Positions 32,208 through 44,023 of a DNA stretch of 64,000 bases are shown here, in pieces. Under the pieces are notes generated by a model. That model did no database searches. It was not told the DNA's origin and worked only from the letters and a program-made list of their open reading frames with translations. How positions within the stretch are numbered: the stretch's first letter is position 1; each line of letters starts with the position of its first letter. Both the position numbers and the translations under genes were made by a program. The DNA comes from SZUA-430 sp040381215. GTDB lineage: Bacteria > Pseudomonadota > Alphaproteobacteria > Micropepsales > Micropepsaceae. The stretch lies in assembly GCA_040381215.1 (NCBI GenBank), contig JBEIHO010000008.1, forward strand, positions 7,865-71,864, given 5' to 3'.

Positions 32208-32681
32208 CTATTCGCCCTTGTTTTTCAGGCTTTCCCGCGCTGTCTGGATTTCGCGGCGCAGACGCTCCGGATCGGCAACCATCACGACCTTGATGCGACC
32301 GGCTCCCGTTCCGTGGACGTGGACAGAGCCATAGCCAAAGATGCGTCCGAGGATGCTCTCGTCGACGTTGACCTCTTCGATCTTGTCGAGGCTGACTTCC
32401 TCGGTGGTGACTGCGATCAGCCCCGCCTTGCGGACAAACCTGTCGGAGGTGACCGCGACCTCGAGGGCAATGCCATCGAGGATGCGCAGGAAGCCATACC
32501 AGAACGGAACCGCGAGGAGGGCGAGCAGCAGAAGATCCCAGGTGCTGTAGGGGATCGTTACCAGCAGCACCGCACAAAAGGGGCCGGCCAGAAGGGCAGC
32601 ACCCAGCCAGTAGAGCCAGTGAAAGCCCGTGGAGAAGCGAACGGATTCCTTCGGTCCCAGCGTTCTGGAGACGTAACTCAT
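32208..32681 (-). CDS. PH-domain (bPH2/YdbS-type) membrane protein
   Basis: A 157-residue protein: two membrane spans (about 22-42 and 46-66), then a bacterial PH domain (EVAVTSDRFVRKAGLIAVTTEEVSLDKIEEVNVDESILGRIFGYG, then VHVHGTGAGRIKVVMVADPE). This matches small membrane proteins with one bPH2 domain; the function is unknown, possibly a scaffold. It starts 17 bases downstream of the FNR-type regulator gene, so they may be co-transcribed. Confidence 0.85.
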   Translation of the reverse strand: MSYVSRTLGPKESVRFSTGFHWLYWLGAALLAGPFCAVLLVTIPYSTWDLLLLALLAVPFWYGFLRILDGIALEVAVTSDRFVRKAGLIAVTTEEVSLDKIEEVNVDESILGRIFGYGSVHVHGTGAGRIKVVMVADPERLRREIQTARESLKNKGE

Positions 32682-32697
32682 GGCTTGCGACCCTTCG

Positions 32698-33453
32698 TCA
32701 GAGGCTCATCAGGCCCGCCAGGGCCTTGAGGCGTTCCTCGTCCTTGATTTCGACTTCCTGGGCCGATGGCAGGCCAATGGCCCCTACCGACTTCAGGCGG
32801 CTGAAGGCGCGACTGACCGTTTCGAGGGTCAGGCCCAGGAAATCGGCGATGTCGCTGCGCGTCATCGGCAGCTTCAACGTCCTCGACGATGTCTTGGGGC
32901 AACCGGAATAGCTCAGTTCATAGAGAAACGCCGCAACGCGTTCCATTGCTGTCCGGCGGCCCAGCGCGAAGGCGTGCTCGTGCGCGGACTCGAGTTGTCG
33001 TGCCGTGCCGCGACGGTAGCCCTGGTCAACCGCCGGGTACTTGCGCAGCATGTCTTCCAGCTTGCGGCGTTCGAAGCGGCAGACTTCGGAGTCTGTCAGA
33101 GCCTCGACACTGTGATGGTGCACATGGTCGGAGGGGATACCGATGAATTGGCCCACGAACATGAAGCTCAGGATCTGGCGCCGGCCGTCGTCGTTGGCCT
33201 TGGAGCTGCGCAGGGTGCCTGATGTCACGACGTAGGCGTGCTTGGCCTCGTCACCGTCCCAGACCAGCGTGTCGCCGGCCTTCAGCTTTATCCGGCTGGA
33301 ACTGTTGGCCACTGTTCGAATGTCGTCGTCGGGCATGCTGCCGCAGATGTCGCTCTTGCGGGCCGGGCAGGTCATGCATGCCAGCGTTTCGAGAATGGGG
33401 TGAGACACAGGCAGGCTTCGCGGAAGCATCAGTGCTGTTGCCTTGTCGGACAT
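32698..33453 (-). CDS. Crp/Fnr-family regulator with FNR-type cysteines
   Basis: A 250-residue regulator with cyclic-nucleotide-fold sensor domain and C-terminal helix-turn-helix. Cysteines at 26, 29 and 37 (ACMTCPARKSDICG) plus Cys125 (SEVCRF) are the four expected to hold an oxygen-sensitive Fe-S cluster, as in FnrL proteins. The recognition helix TLETVSRAFSRL has the FNR-type Glu, Ser and Arg (E211, S214, R215), predicting a TTGAT-N4-ATCAA site. It probably controls respiratory or microaerobic genes. No clear such box was seen in the 200 bases upstream. Confidence 0.9.
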   Translation of the reverse strand: MSDKATALMLPRSLPVSHPILETLACMTCPARKSDICGSMPDDDIRTVANSSSRIKLKAGDTLVWDGDEAKHAYVVTSGTLRSSKANDDGRRQILSFMFVGQFIGIPSDHVHHHSVEALTDSEVCRFERRKLEDMLRKYPAVDQGYRRGTARQLESAHEHAFALGRRTAMERVAAFLYELSYSGCPKTSSRTLKLPMTRSDIADFLGLTLETVSRAFSRLKSVGAIGLPSAQEVEIKDEERLKALAGLMSL

Positions 33454-33649
33454 TTGAAAGCCCCCTTGCGGCCTCCTGCCGCCGCCTTGGATCAATGGAA
33501 CTCCCTTGCGCTTAAGTGCATGTGTTTGTTGCGCGCCGCAAGGGTTTTCGTCGGGAATGTCACTGCTTGCCGGGGGGGATTTCCTCGGCTAGAAGGCCTC
33601 TGCATTTACTTCATTTCTTCCGGATTTCATTGAAGGGCGCGCGGGTTAC

Positions 33650-35305
33650 ATGGCCTCCTACCAATACGTTTATGTCATGAAGAAGCTGGGCAAGACCTAT
33701 CCCGGCGGCAAACAGGTTCTGAAGGATGTCTGGCTGTCCTTCTACCCCGGGGCCAAGATCGGCGTCATCGGCCTGAACGGCGCCGGCAAGTCGACGCTGC
33801 TGAAGATCATGGCGGGCCTTGAAACGGAATTCACCGGCGAGGCGTGGGCCGCCGACGGCGCGAGGGTCGGCTATCTGCCTCAGGAACCCGAGCTTGATCC
33901 GTCAAAGGATGTTCTGGGCAACGTGATGGTCGCCGTCCAGCAGAAGAAGGCGCTGGTAGACCGCTACAACGAGATCGCGGCCAACTATTCCGATGAAACC
34001 GCCGATGAAATGGCCAAGCTGCAGGACCAGATCGATGCCCAGGGATTGTGGGACCTCGACAGCCAGATCGAGCAGGCGCTCGATGCGCTGAGGTGTCCGG
34101 CATCCGACGCCGATGTGACCAAGCTTTCGGGCGGCGAGAAGCGTCGCGTGGCTTTGTGCCGGCTCCTGCTCGAGGCGCCAGACCTGCTTCTGCTTGACGA
34201 ACCGACCAACCATCTGGATGCCGAGTCGGTTGCCTGGCTCGAACATCACCTGAAGGAATACAAGGGTACCGTCGTTCTGGTTACCCACGACCGGTACTTC
34301 CTGGACAACGTGACCGGCTGGATCCTTGAACTGGACCGCGGGCAGGGGATTCCCTACGAGGGCAACTACTCGTCATGGCTGGAGCAGAAGGAAAAGCGGA
34401 TGGCTGTCGAGGCCAAGGGCGAGGAAGCCCGCCTCAAGACGCTGGCCCGCGAGCGTGAGTGGATTGCATCAAGCCCCAAGGCGCGGCAGGCCAAGTCGAA
34501 GGCTCGCGTCAAGGCCTATGAGGATTTGCTGGCGCAGGCTGGCGCGGTTCGCAGCGGGGAGGCGCAGATCGTCATTCCGCCGGGGCCGCGGCTCGGGTCC
34601 GTGGTTGTCGAGGCCGAGGGCCTGTCCAAATCCTATGGCGACCGCCTCCTGATCGATGATCTCAGCTTCAAGCTGCCGCCCGGCGGCATTGTGGGGGTGA
34701 TCGGTCCGAACGGTGCCGGCAAGACCACACTGTTCCGCATGCTGACGGGGCAGGAGCAACCCGACGGCGGGGCCTTGAAACTGGGTGACACGGTGGTCAT
34801 GGGCTATGTCGACCAGTCGCGCGATGCACTCGACTCCAAGAAGACCGTCTGGGAGGAGATCTCCGGGGGGCTCGATATCCTCGAGCTCGGCAAGCGGCAA
34901 GTACAGAGCCGGGCCTATGTGTCAGCGTTCAATTTCAAGGGGCTCGACCAGCAGAAGAAGGTCGGGCAGCTGTCCGGCGGTGAGCGCAACCGCGTGCATC
35001 TGGCGAAGATGCTCAAGTCGCACTGCAATCTTCTGTTGCTCGACGAGCCGACCAACGACCTTGACGTTGAGACCTTGCGGGCGCTCGAGGATGCTTTGAC
35101 CGAGTTCGCCGGCTGCGTGATGGTCATCAGCCACGATCGATGGTTCCTGGACCGCATCGCGACCCACATGCTTGCCTTCGAGGGTGATAGCCACGTGGAG
35201 TGGTTCGAGGGGAACTACCAGGACTACGAAGCGGATCGCAAGCGACGCTTCGGTGATGATGCGATGGTTCCCCATCGCATCAAGTACAAGAAGCTCGTGC
35301 GCTGA
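33650..35305 (+). CDS. ettA: Energy-dependent translational throttle protein EttA (ABC-F)
   Basis: A 551-residue ABC-F ATPase that binds the ribosomal E site and gates elongation by ATP/ADP status. It has two ATP-binding cassettes: Walker A GLNGAGKST (about 45) and GPNGAGKTT (about 352), with signature motifs LSGGEKRRVALCRLLLEAPD and LSGGERNRVHLAKMLK. The arm and linker regions match EttA length. No transmembrane region is present. It stands alone with a strong terminator and probably its own promoter. Confidence 0.97.
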   Translation: MASYQYVYVMKKLGKTYPGGKQVLKDVWLSFYPGAKIGVIGLNGAGKSTLLKIMAGLETEFTGEAWAADGARVGYLPQEPELDPSKDVLGNVMVAVQQKKALVDRYNEIAANYSDETADEMAKLQDQIDAQGLWDLDSQIEQALDALRCPASDADVTKLSGGEKRRVALCRLLLEAPDLLLLDEPTNHLDAESVAWLEHHLKEYKGTVVLVTHDRYFLDNVTGWILELDRGQGIPYEGNYSSWLEQKEKRMAVEAKGEEARLKTLAREREWIASSPKARQAKSKARVKAYEDLLAQAGAVRSGEAQIVIPPGPRLGSVVVEAEGLSKSYGDRLLIDDLSFKLPPGGIVGVIGPNGAGKTTLFRMLTGQEQPDGGALKLGDTVVMGYVDQSRDALDSKKTVWEEISGGLDILELGKRQVQSRAYVSAFNFKGLDQQKKVGQLSGGERNRVHLAKMLKSHCNLLLLDEPTNDLDVETLRALEDALTEFAGCVMVISHDRWFLDRIATHMLAFEGDSHVEWFEGNYQDYEADRKRRFGDDAMVPHRIKYKKLVR

Positions 35306-35317
35306 TCGCAAAAGAAA

Positions 35318-35345
35318 ACGGCTCTGGCGGTAGCGCCAGAGCCGT
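35318..35345. terminator. Bidirectional intrinsic terminator between ettA and mlaC
   Basis: ACGGCTCTGGCG-GTAG-CGCCAGAGCCGT: a 12-base perfect stem with a 4-base loop. On the plus strand it is followed by CGTTT, on the minus strand by TTTTCTTTTG, so it is a good terminator for both convergent genes. Confidence 0.9.
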
Positions 35346-35377
35346 CGTTTCAGTGGGCCCGATGATTTCGTGGCCGT

Positions 35378-36007
35378 CTATTTGTCGCCGGCGAGGATCC
35401 GCTGGGTGCGCGCCTTCAGGTCGGCCGTGAGGGCCGGGACGCTGCCACGGTTCTGCTCGAGGAATGACTTGAACTGCTCCTGCTGGGATATGCCGAGCCA
35501 GGCGCCTTCGACCGAGATATCGTAGAACTTGTAGGCGCCACTGCCTCCCGACATGCGGAAGTCGATGCGCATGGCCTCACCGCCGGATCCGTCTTGAACG
35601 ACGGTCTTGACGATGTAGTCGCCGGGCTTGTTGTCGATGGAGCCGACAACCTTCAGGCTTTCGCCCTTGTATTTGTCCAGCTGGGTTTCATAGATCGCTA
35701 CCGCGTAGTCCTTGAAGGCTTCCACGAAGGTGTCGACGTCTGCAGGGGCGGATGTGCGCGCATAGTTGCCCAGCGTGAAGCGGGCGGTCTTGCGCACATC
35801 TGCGTACTGCGTGATGAAGTCACGGAACTTGGCCTTGCGCCCCGGATCCGACGTGTTGCGAAGGATCTGGACGCCCTGGTCGATCAGGCGTTGCGTGAAG
35901 GCCTCGGCGTCAGGGCCTGCGACCGTGGCCGCTGCCGTGAAGACCGAAAACAACATGACGGCAACCAGCAAGATCCCCCCGCGGGCCAAACCAAAGGATG
36001 CGCTCAT
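35378..36007 (-). CDS. mlaC: MlaC-type periplasmic phospholipid-binding protein
   Basis: A 209-residue MlaC/Ttg2D-family protein: signal peptide (LLVAVMLFSVFTAAATVAGPD), AEAFTQRLIDQGVQILRN, RFTLGNYARTSAPADVDTFVEAFKDYAVAIYETQL and GAWLGISQQEQFKSFLEQN. It carries phospholipid between the outer-membrane MlaA and the inner-membrane Mla ABC transporter. It follows mlaA by 63 bases, forming an mlaA-mlaC unit. The ABC transporter genes are not in this window. Confidence 0.88.
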   Translation of the reverse strand: MSASFGLARGGILLVAVMLFSVFTAAATVAGPDAEAFTQRLIDQGVQILRNTSDPGRKAKFRDFITQYADVRKTARFTLGNYARTSAPADVDTFVEAFKDYAVAIYETQLDKYKGESLKVVGSIDNKPGDYIVKTVVQDGSGGEAMRIDFRMSGGSGAYKFYDISVEGAWLGISQQEQFKSFLEQNRGSVPALTADLKARTQRILAGDK

Positions 36008-36070
36008 CTTTCACCTTACCCCCCGCGCGAGAATGCAGCGCGGTGCTTGAATTGCCCGGACGGGCGACGG

Positions 36071-36910
36071 CTATTTGGCGGGAGGATTCTGGCTATTTGG
36101 TGACGTCGAAGAGGAGCCGTCGCCAAAGTCAAAATCAGGCAAGTCCTTTGACGGAGCGCCATTGCGAATAGCATCTGCCCGCGACTGACGGTAAAGGCTA
36201 CGGATTGACGCGTAATAGTCAACGGAGGAACGTTCGATTTCGTCGAGCGTATCGATGTTGCGGGCGCGTAAATCGATCACATTCAGTGCAGTTCGTGCGA
36301 TCGGCGCGTATTCCAGCTCCTCGTCACCCCAGTTCACGTAGGTCAGCGGGTCCAGGCCGCGGTCCACCACGAAGCCGGTCAGGTCACGGGCGTTCGTCGG
36401 TCCCATGACGAGGAAATACAGATAAGGGCCTTCTCCGAGACCCCAGGTGCCAAGCGTCTGGCCAAAGTCCTCGTCGTGGTAGGGCAGGTCGAACTCGCTG
36501 GCTACGTCGAACAGGCCGCCGAGGCCGATGGTGGAGTTGATGCCGAAGCGGGCGAGGGTCACGCCTGCGCGATCCGTTTCGCCCTGCAGGACGTCATTGG
36601 CGAAGATCACGGGGGCGTTGAGATTGTTCATGAAGTTGCGGACGCCATCCTGCGCGAAGCCGGGCAGTACCTCGCGGTAAACCACGGAAACTGGCCGCAG
36701 CAGGACCTTGTCGAGCACCTGGTTCACGCCGAACATGACGCGGTTGCCGCCTTCCAAGGGGTCGTTGGTGTCACTGGCCTGAATATCTTCGGTCGTCACG
36801 ACCGGTGCCGGGGCTGCAGGAGGGCTGGGCTCGCTGGCAAACGCCGCAGATGCGGACAGAACGAGGGCGCTCGCCAAGAGTGCCGACTTGAATTTATTGA
36901 TTGCGCTCAT
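36071..36910 (-). CDS. mlaA: MlaA (VacJ)-family protein without lipobox
   Basis: A 279-residue MlaA homologue: NDPLEGGNRVMFGVNQVLDKVLLRPV, FMNNLNAPVIFANDVLQGE, RFGINSTIGLGGLFDVA, DFGQTLGTWGLGEGPYLYFLVMGP and RDLTGFVVDRGLDPL are all family blocks. MlaA extracts mislocated phospholipid from the outer leaflet. The signal peptide (KSALLASALVLSASAAFASEP) has no cysteine, so it is a soluble-type signal and not a lipoprotein as in E. coli. A 60-residue Ser/Pro/Asp-rich C-terminal tail is lineage-specific. Confidence 0.92.
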   Translation of the reverse strand: MSAINKFKSALLASALVLSASAAFASEPSPPAAPAPVVTTEDIQASDTNDPLEGGNRVMFGVNQVLDKVLLRPVSVVYREVLPGFAQDGVRNFMNNLNAPVIFANDVLQGETDRAGVTLARFGINSTIGLGGLFDVASEFDLPYHDEDFGQTLGTWGLGEGPYLYFLVMGPTNARDLTGFVVDRGLDPLTYVNWGDEELEYAPIARTALNVIDLRARNIDTLDEIERSSVDYYASIRSLYRQSRADAIRNGAPSKDLPDFDFGDGSSSTSPNSQNPPAK

Positions 36911-37164
36911 TGCGCTGCTACCCCTGCTTTATTTCCGACTGCCACCAGCCTCCCGTCCTCGACGGAGGGCGAGTGCCATTGACCCCATGGGCTCTGGTGG
37001 CAGGAAACCATCAACGATTTCCCATACCTAGAGCCATTCAGTTTATACGCGATCTGAGAATGACCGCATAAGGTTACCATCGTCTTGATCCGTGAATATT
37101 TTCCGGTGTGACCCGTTTGCCGCGCAGTGTGTCCGCCGCACAACCAGAAGTTTAAGTGGCTCTC

Positions 37165-37186
37165 CATATAAAGATATGTTTATATG
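37165..37186. promoter_or_regulatory. Candidate ArsR-type operator upstream of the metF-metH unit
   Basis: CATATAAA-GATATG-TTTATATG: an 8-6-8 perfect inverted repeat whose right edge is 14 bases before the ATG of the ArsR-methyltransferase gene (37201). The A/T-rich, 22-base symmetric form is typical of ArsR dimers. Autoregulation of arsR-metF-metH is the natural reading, but the factor is not shown. Confidence 0.65.
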
Positions 37187-37200
37187 TTTCGAGAACCACC

Positions 37201-38184
37201 ATGACCGATCTCGAAACGCTTCTTAATGGACTGAAGGCTGCTGCCGAGGTTTCCCGGCTGCGGTTGCTGGCGCTTTTTACCAAAGCCGAGCTTACGGTTA
37301 CCGAAGTCACGCAGATCATGCGCCAGAGCCAGCCGCGGGTCAGCCGCCACCTCAAGCTGCTTTGCGACGCCGGCTTGATCGAGCGCGCGAAGGAGGGGGC
37401 TTGGGTCTTCTATCGCCTCGCAGAGGGTGGGCCGGGGCGGGAACTCGCGCAGAAGCTGAGCGAAATTTTTCCTCGCAGTGATGCAATCCTGCGTCGGGAC
37501 CTCGAGAAGCTCGAGGAGGTGCGCCGGCAGCGCCACGAGGAGGCGCAATCCTATTTCGCCGCCAACGCAGCCGAGTGGGATCGCATCCGCGCCCTGCATA
37601 TCGAAGAGGAGCAGGTCGAGCGCGTCGTCATGGATTTCGTCGGCCCGGCTTCGATCGACAGCTATCTGGATCTGGGGACAGGAACAGGGCGAATGCTCGA
37701 GCTTGTTGCCCCGCAGGCCGCACGCGCCATCGGTGTCGACGTCAACAACGAGATGCTCGGCATCGCGCGGGCCCGCATCGAGCAGGCGGGGCTGATGCAT
37801 GCGCAGGTCCGTCGTGCGGACCTGTTCCAGTTGCCGTTTGCCGATCACAGCTTCAGCCTGATCACGCTGCATCAGGTCCTTCACTATCTGGAGGATCCCT
37901 CTGCGGCCGTCGCCGAGGCTGCGCGTGTGCTGCAACCCGGCGGCAAGGTGGTGATTGTCGATTTTGCACCGCATGATCTCGAGTTCCTGCGGGATGAACA
38001 CCAGCATCGTCGCCTGGGTTTTGCCGAGCGGGAAGTTGCCCAGTGGTGCCGGGCTGCCGGCCTGACATTGGGGCCAACGCGTACCCTTCCGCCCGACAAT
38101 GCAAACGGACTGACCGTCGTCGTCTGGCTTGCCGTCCTTCCTGCCTTGCCCCAACGCCGTCACAAACCCGCGGAGGCCGCCTGA
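37201..38184 (+). CDS. ArsR-family regulator fused to a SAM-dependent methyltransferase domain
   Basis: A 327-residue fusion. Residues 5-95 are an ArsR winged HTH (EVSRLRLLALFTKAELTVTEVTQIM; recognition helix SQPRVSRHLKLL). Residues about 115-327 are a class I methyltransferase with motif I DLGTGTGRM at 157-165, GVDVNNEML and the LITLHQVLHYLEDP block. Similar fusions near methionine-cycle genes are known in Alphaproteobacteria. It probably senses S-adenosyl-methionine or -homocysteine, with the domain acting as sensor or as enzyme. Its stop overlaps the metF start (TGATG). Confidence 0.92.
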   Translation: MTDLETLLNGLKAAAEVSRLRLLALFTKAELTVTEVTQIMRQSQPRVSRHLKLLCDAGLIERAKEGAWVFYRLAEGGPGRELAQKLSEIFPRSDAILRRDLEKLEEVRRQRHEEAQSYFAANAAEWDRIRALHIEEEQVERVVMDFVGPASIDSYLDLGTGTGRMLELVAPQAARAIGVDVNNEMLGIARARIEQAGLMHAQVRRADLFQLPFADHSFSLITLHQVLHYLEDPSAAVAEAARVLQPGGKVVIVDFAPHDLEFLRDEHQHRRLGFAEREVAQWCRAAGLTLGPTRTLPPDNANGLTVVVWLAVLPALPQRRHKPAEAA

Positions 38185-39040
38185 TGGCGCTTGCTGTTTC
38201 GTTTGAATTCTTCCCGCCGCGCACCGAGGCCATGGAGGCGCAGCTGTGGCGCTCGATCGAGCGCCTCGCGCCGCTCAATCCGGCCTTTGTCTCGGTGACC
38301 TATGGCGCCGGCGGCTCGACCCGCGAACGCACCCATTCCACGATCAGGCGCATGCTGGCCGAGACCAGGCTTCGGCCGGCTGCGCACCTGACATGCGTGG
38401 GATCCACGCGGGATGAGCTTGATGCGATCGTGCGCGGCTATCTGGCGTCCGGCGTGCGCCATATCGTGGCCCTTCGCGGCGACATGCCTGAGCCGGGGCC
38501 TTATGCGCAGGTGCCGGGCGGCTATTCCTCGACGCCAGACATGATCCGGGGGATCCGGGAGATCGGCCCCTTCGAGATCAGCGTCTCCGCCTATCCCGAG
38601 AAGCATCCGGAATCGCCGTCGATCGAGCACGACTATGCCTTGCTCAAGGCGAAGATCGACGCCGGCGCCACACGCGCGATCACGCAGTTCGTCTATGACA
38701 CCGATGCGGTGCTGCGGTTTGCCGACCGGGCCTATCGCGAAGGCATCAGGGTCCCGATCGTGCCGGGCATCATGCCGCCGACGAACTTCAAGGGGGTCGT
38801 TCGCATGGCCGAGCGCTCCGGCGCGACCGTCCCACTCTGGCTCGTGAAAAAATTCGAGGGGCTCGATGACGACCTCGAAACCCGCAAGCTTATCGCGGCA
38901 ACGGTCGTGGCGGAGCAGGTTGAAAAGCTCCGACGCCACGGCTTCGATGCCTTCCATTTCTATACTTTGAACCAGGCGGACCTGACCTACGCCATCTGCC
39001 ATCTTCTTGGCGTGAGGCCCCAGGCTCCGGTGCAGGCGAC

Positions 39041-39044
<4 letters not shown>
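38184..39044 (+). CDS. metF: Methylenetetrahydrofolate reductase
   Basis: Flavin enzyme that makes 5-methyl-THF for methionine synthase. The 286-residue product has the family patterns VSFEFFPPRTEAME, FVSVTYGAGGSTRERT, HLTCVGSTRDEL, ALRGDMPEPG and GATRAITQFVYDTD. The ATG at 38184 overlaps the regulator's TGA by one base and its own end overlaps metH by 4 bases, so the three genes are translationally coupled. FAD is the expected cofactor. Confidence 0.97.
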
Positions 39045-42766
<3,722 letters not shown>

Positions 42767-42804
42767 GCCTATTCATCGACATCATCAGGCAGGGAGAGCT
42801 TGAG

Positions 42805-43671
42805 TTGGCACAACAGCAGAAGGCGGTCGTCATCACCGGCGTATCCACGGGCATCGGGTGGGGCGCGGCGAAGGTTTTGACGGGCGCCGGGTTCAAGGTG
42901 TTTGGCAGCGTTCGCAAGGATGCCGATGCGAAGCGATTGCAGGCGGAGCTTGGTGCGAATTTCACGCCGCTCATGTTCGATGTCACGGATGAGGCTGCCG
43001 TGCGTGCGGCCGTTGGGCAAGTGCGTGCCGGCCTGAACGGGCAGAAGCTGTTTGGCCTCGTCAACAACGCCGGCATCTCGGTCGTGGGGCCGATCCTCTA
43101 TTTGCCGATCGAGGACTTCAGGACGCAGCTTGAAGTGAACCTGACGGGGCTCGTGATTGCGACGCAGGCCTTTGCGCCGCTGCTTGGCGTTGACGACAGC
43201 CTTGCCGGTCCGCCGGGCCGCATCGTCAATATTTCCTCCATTGGCGGGACCAGCGCGACGCCGATGATCACGGCCTACAATACGTCGAAGTTTGGCGTGG
43301 AAGGTCTGTCCGAGGGATTGCGGCGCGAGCTCATGCTCTTTGGCATCGATGTTGTCGTGGTGGCGCCCGGTGCTGTCGCCACGGCGATCTGGGAGAAGGG
43401 CGAGCAGGTCGATACGACCCGCTATGCCAATACGCCCTATGCGAAGGCGATCGAGAAGGTGAAGCAGTTCGCGAACCGGCAGGCGAGCAAGGGGCTTCCG
43501 CCCGAGCGGCTCGGTGAGCTGATCAAGCTGGCGCTGACCACTTCGAACCCGAAAACACGCTATGTGCTGACGCCGGAGCCCGTGCTGCACTGGCTGCTGA
43601 ACAACCTGCCGAAGCGGCGGGTGGACCGGATGATTGCCGGACAACTGGGATTGCTGCCGGACAAGAAGTGA
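42805..43671 (+). CDS. Short-chain dehydrogenase/reductase (SDR)
   Basis: A 288-residue classical SDR: cofactor loop TGVSTGIG at 11-18, NNAG at 87-90, catalytic Ser144/Ser145 (NISSIGG), Tyr158 and Lys162 (AYNTSKF). The Arg in SVRKDAD suggests NADP(H). It starts at a TTG with GGGAGAG 7 bases upstream and follows metH by 38 bases, possibly in the same transcript. The substrate cannot be told. It is followed by a shared terminator at 43698-43722. Confidence 0.9.
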   Translation: MAQQQKAVVITGVSTGIGWGAAKVLTGAGFKVFGSVRKDADAKRLQAELGANFTPLMFDVTDEAAVRAAVGQVRAGLNGQKLFGLVNNAGISVVGPILYLPIEDFRTQLEVNLTGLVIATQAFAPLLGVDDSLAGPPGRIVNISSIGGTSATPMITAYNTSKFGVEGLSEGLRRELMLFGIDVVVVAPGAVATAIWEKGEQVDTTRYANTPYAKAIEKVKQFANRQASKGLPPERLGELIKLALTTSNPKTRYVLTPEPVLHWLLNNLPKRRVDRMIAGQLGLLPDKK

Positions 43672-43697
43672 GCGTCCGGCTGCTCGCAAAAAGGAAA

Positions 43698-43722
43698 GGG
43701 CCGGAACATGCAGTTCCGGCCC
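43698..43722. terminator. Intrinsic-type hairpin after the SDR gene and the small peptide gene
   Basis: GGGCCGGAAC-ATGCA-GTTCCGGCCC, a perfect 10-base stem with a 5-base loop. It is followed by CCTTGCC on the plus strand and by TTTCCTTTTTG on the minus strand, so it is a better terminator for the minus-strand small peptide gene, yet serves both convergent genes. Confidence 0.75.
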
Positions 43723-43753
43723 CTTGCCAAATTTCCTGTCTTCCTGCGCCCGG

Positions 43754-43831
43754 CTAGATGACGCCGATTACGATCGCGCCCAGGAACGCAAACACTACCC
43801 CCGTTGTGATCATGCTGAGCTGTTCTCTCAC
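43754..43831 (-). CDS. 25-residue single-span membrane peptide
   Basis: A GTG at 43831 has the full Shine-Dalgarno AGGAGG (43837-43842 on the plus strand, spacing 5) and a promoter before it (43860-43887). The 25-codon frame ends at TAG (43754-43756). The product starts MREQLSMITT and continues as one hydrophobic span (Val/Phe/Ala/Leu/Gly/Ile-rich) to a C-terminal Val-Ile. The layout (own promoter, ideal ribosome site, own terminator at 43698-43722) argues it is translated. It does not look like CydX, KdpF or another peptide I know. Function unknown; regulatory partner of a membrane complex is possible. Confidence 0.72.
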   Translation of the reverse strand: MREQLSMITTGVVFAFLGAIVIGVI

Positions 43832-43859
43832 GAGCGCCTCCTGCGTTAAGGGTGCCGCA

Positions 43860-43887
43860 ATTATGCCGCAATTTGTCGCAGCGCCAA
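43860..43887 (-). promoter_or_regulatory. Sigma-70-type promoter of the small membrane peptide gene
   Basis: On the minus strand: -35 TTGGCG (43887-43882), 16-base spacer, -10 CATAAT (43865-43860). Transcription would start near 43853, leaving a leader of about 22 bases that ends in the AGGAGG ribosome site of the 25-codon gene. Confidence 0.6.
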
Positions 43888-44023
43888 GGCGAAATCGATA
43901 CGGCGATGCAACAATTCTCGGCGTGCATCGCGGTAACCTGTTGATGTCGCTGTTTATTTTCGCCTTGTTAAGGTTACTTAAGGTGCCGCGCGCAGGTTGA
44001 CGTCGTGCTGCGTGGCGGCGTCT

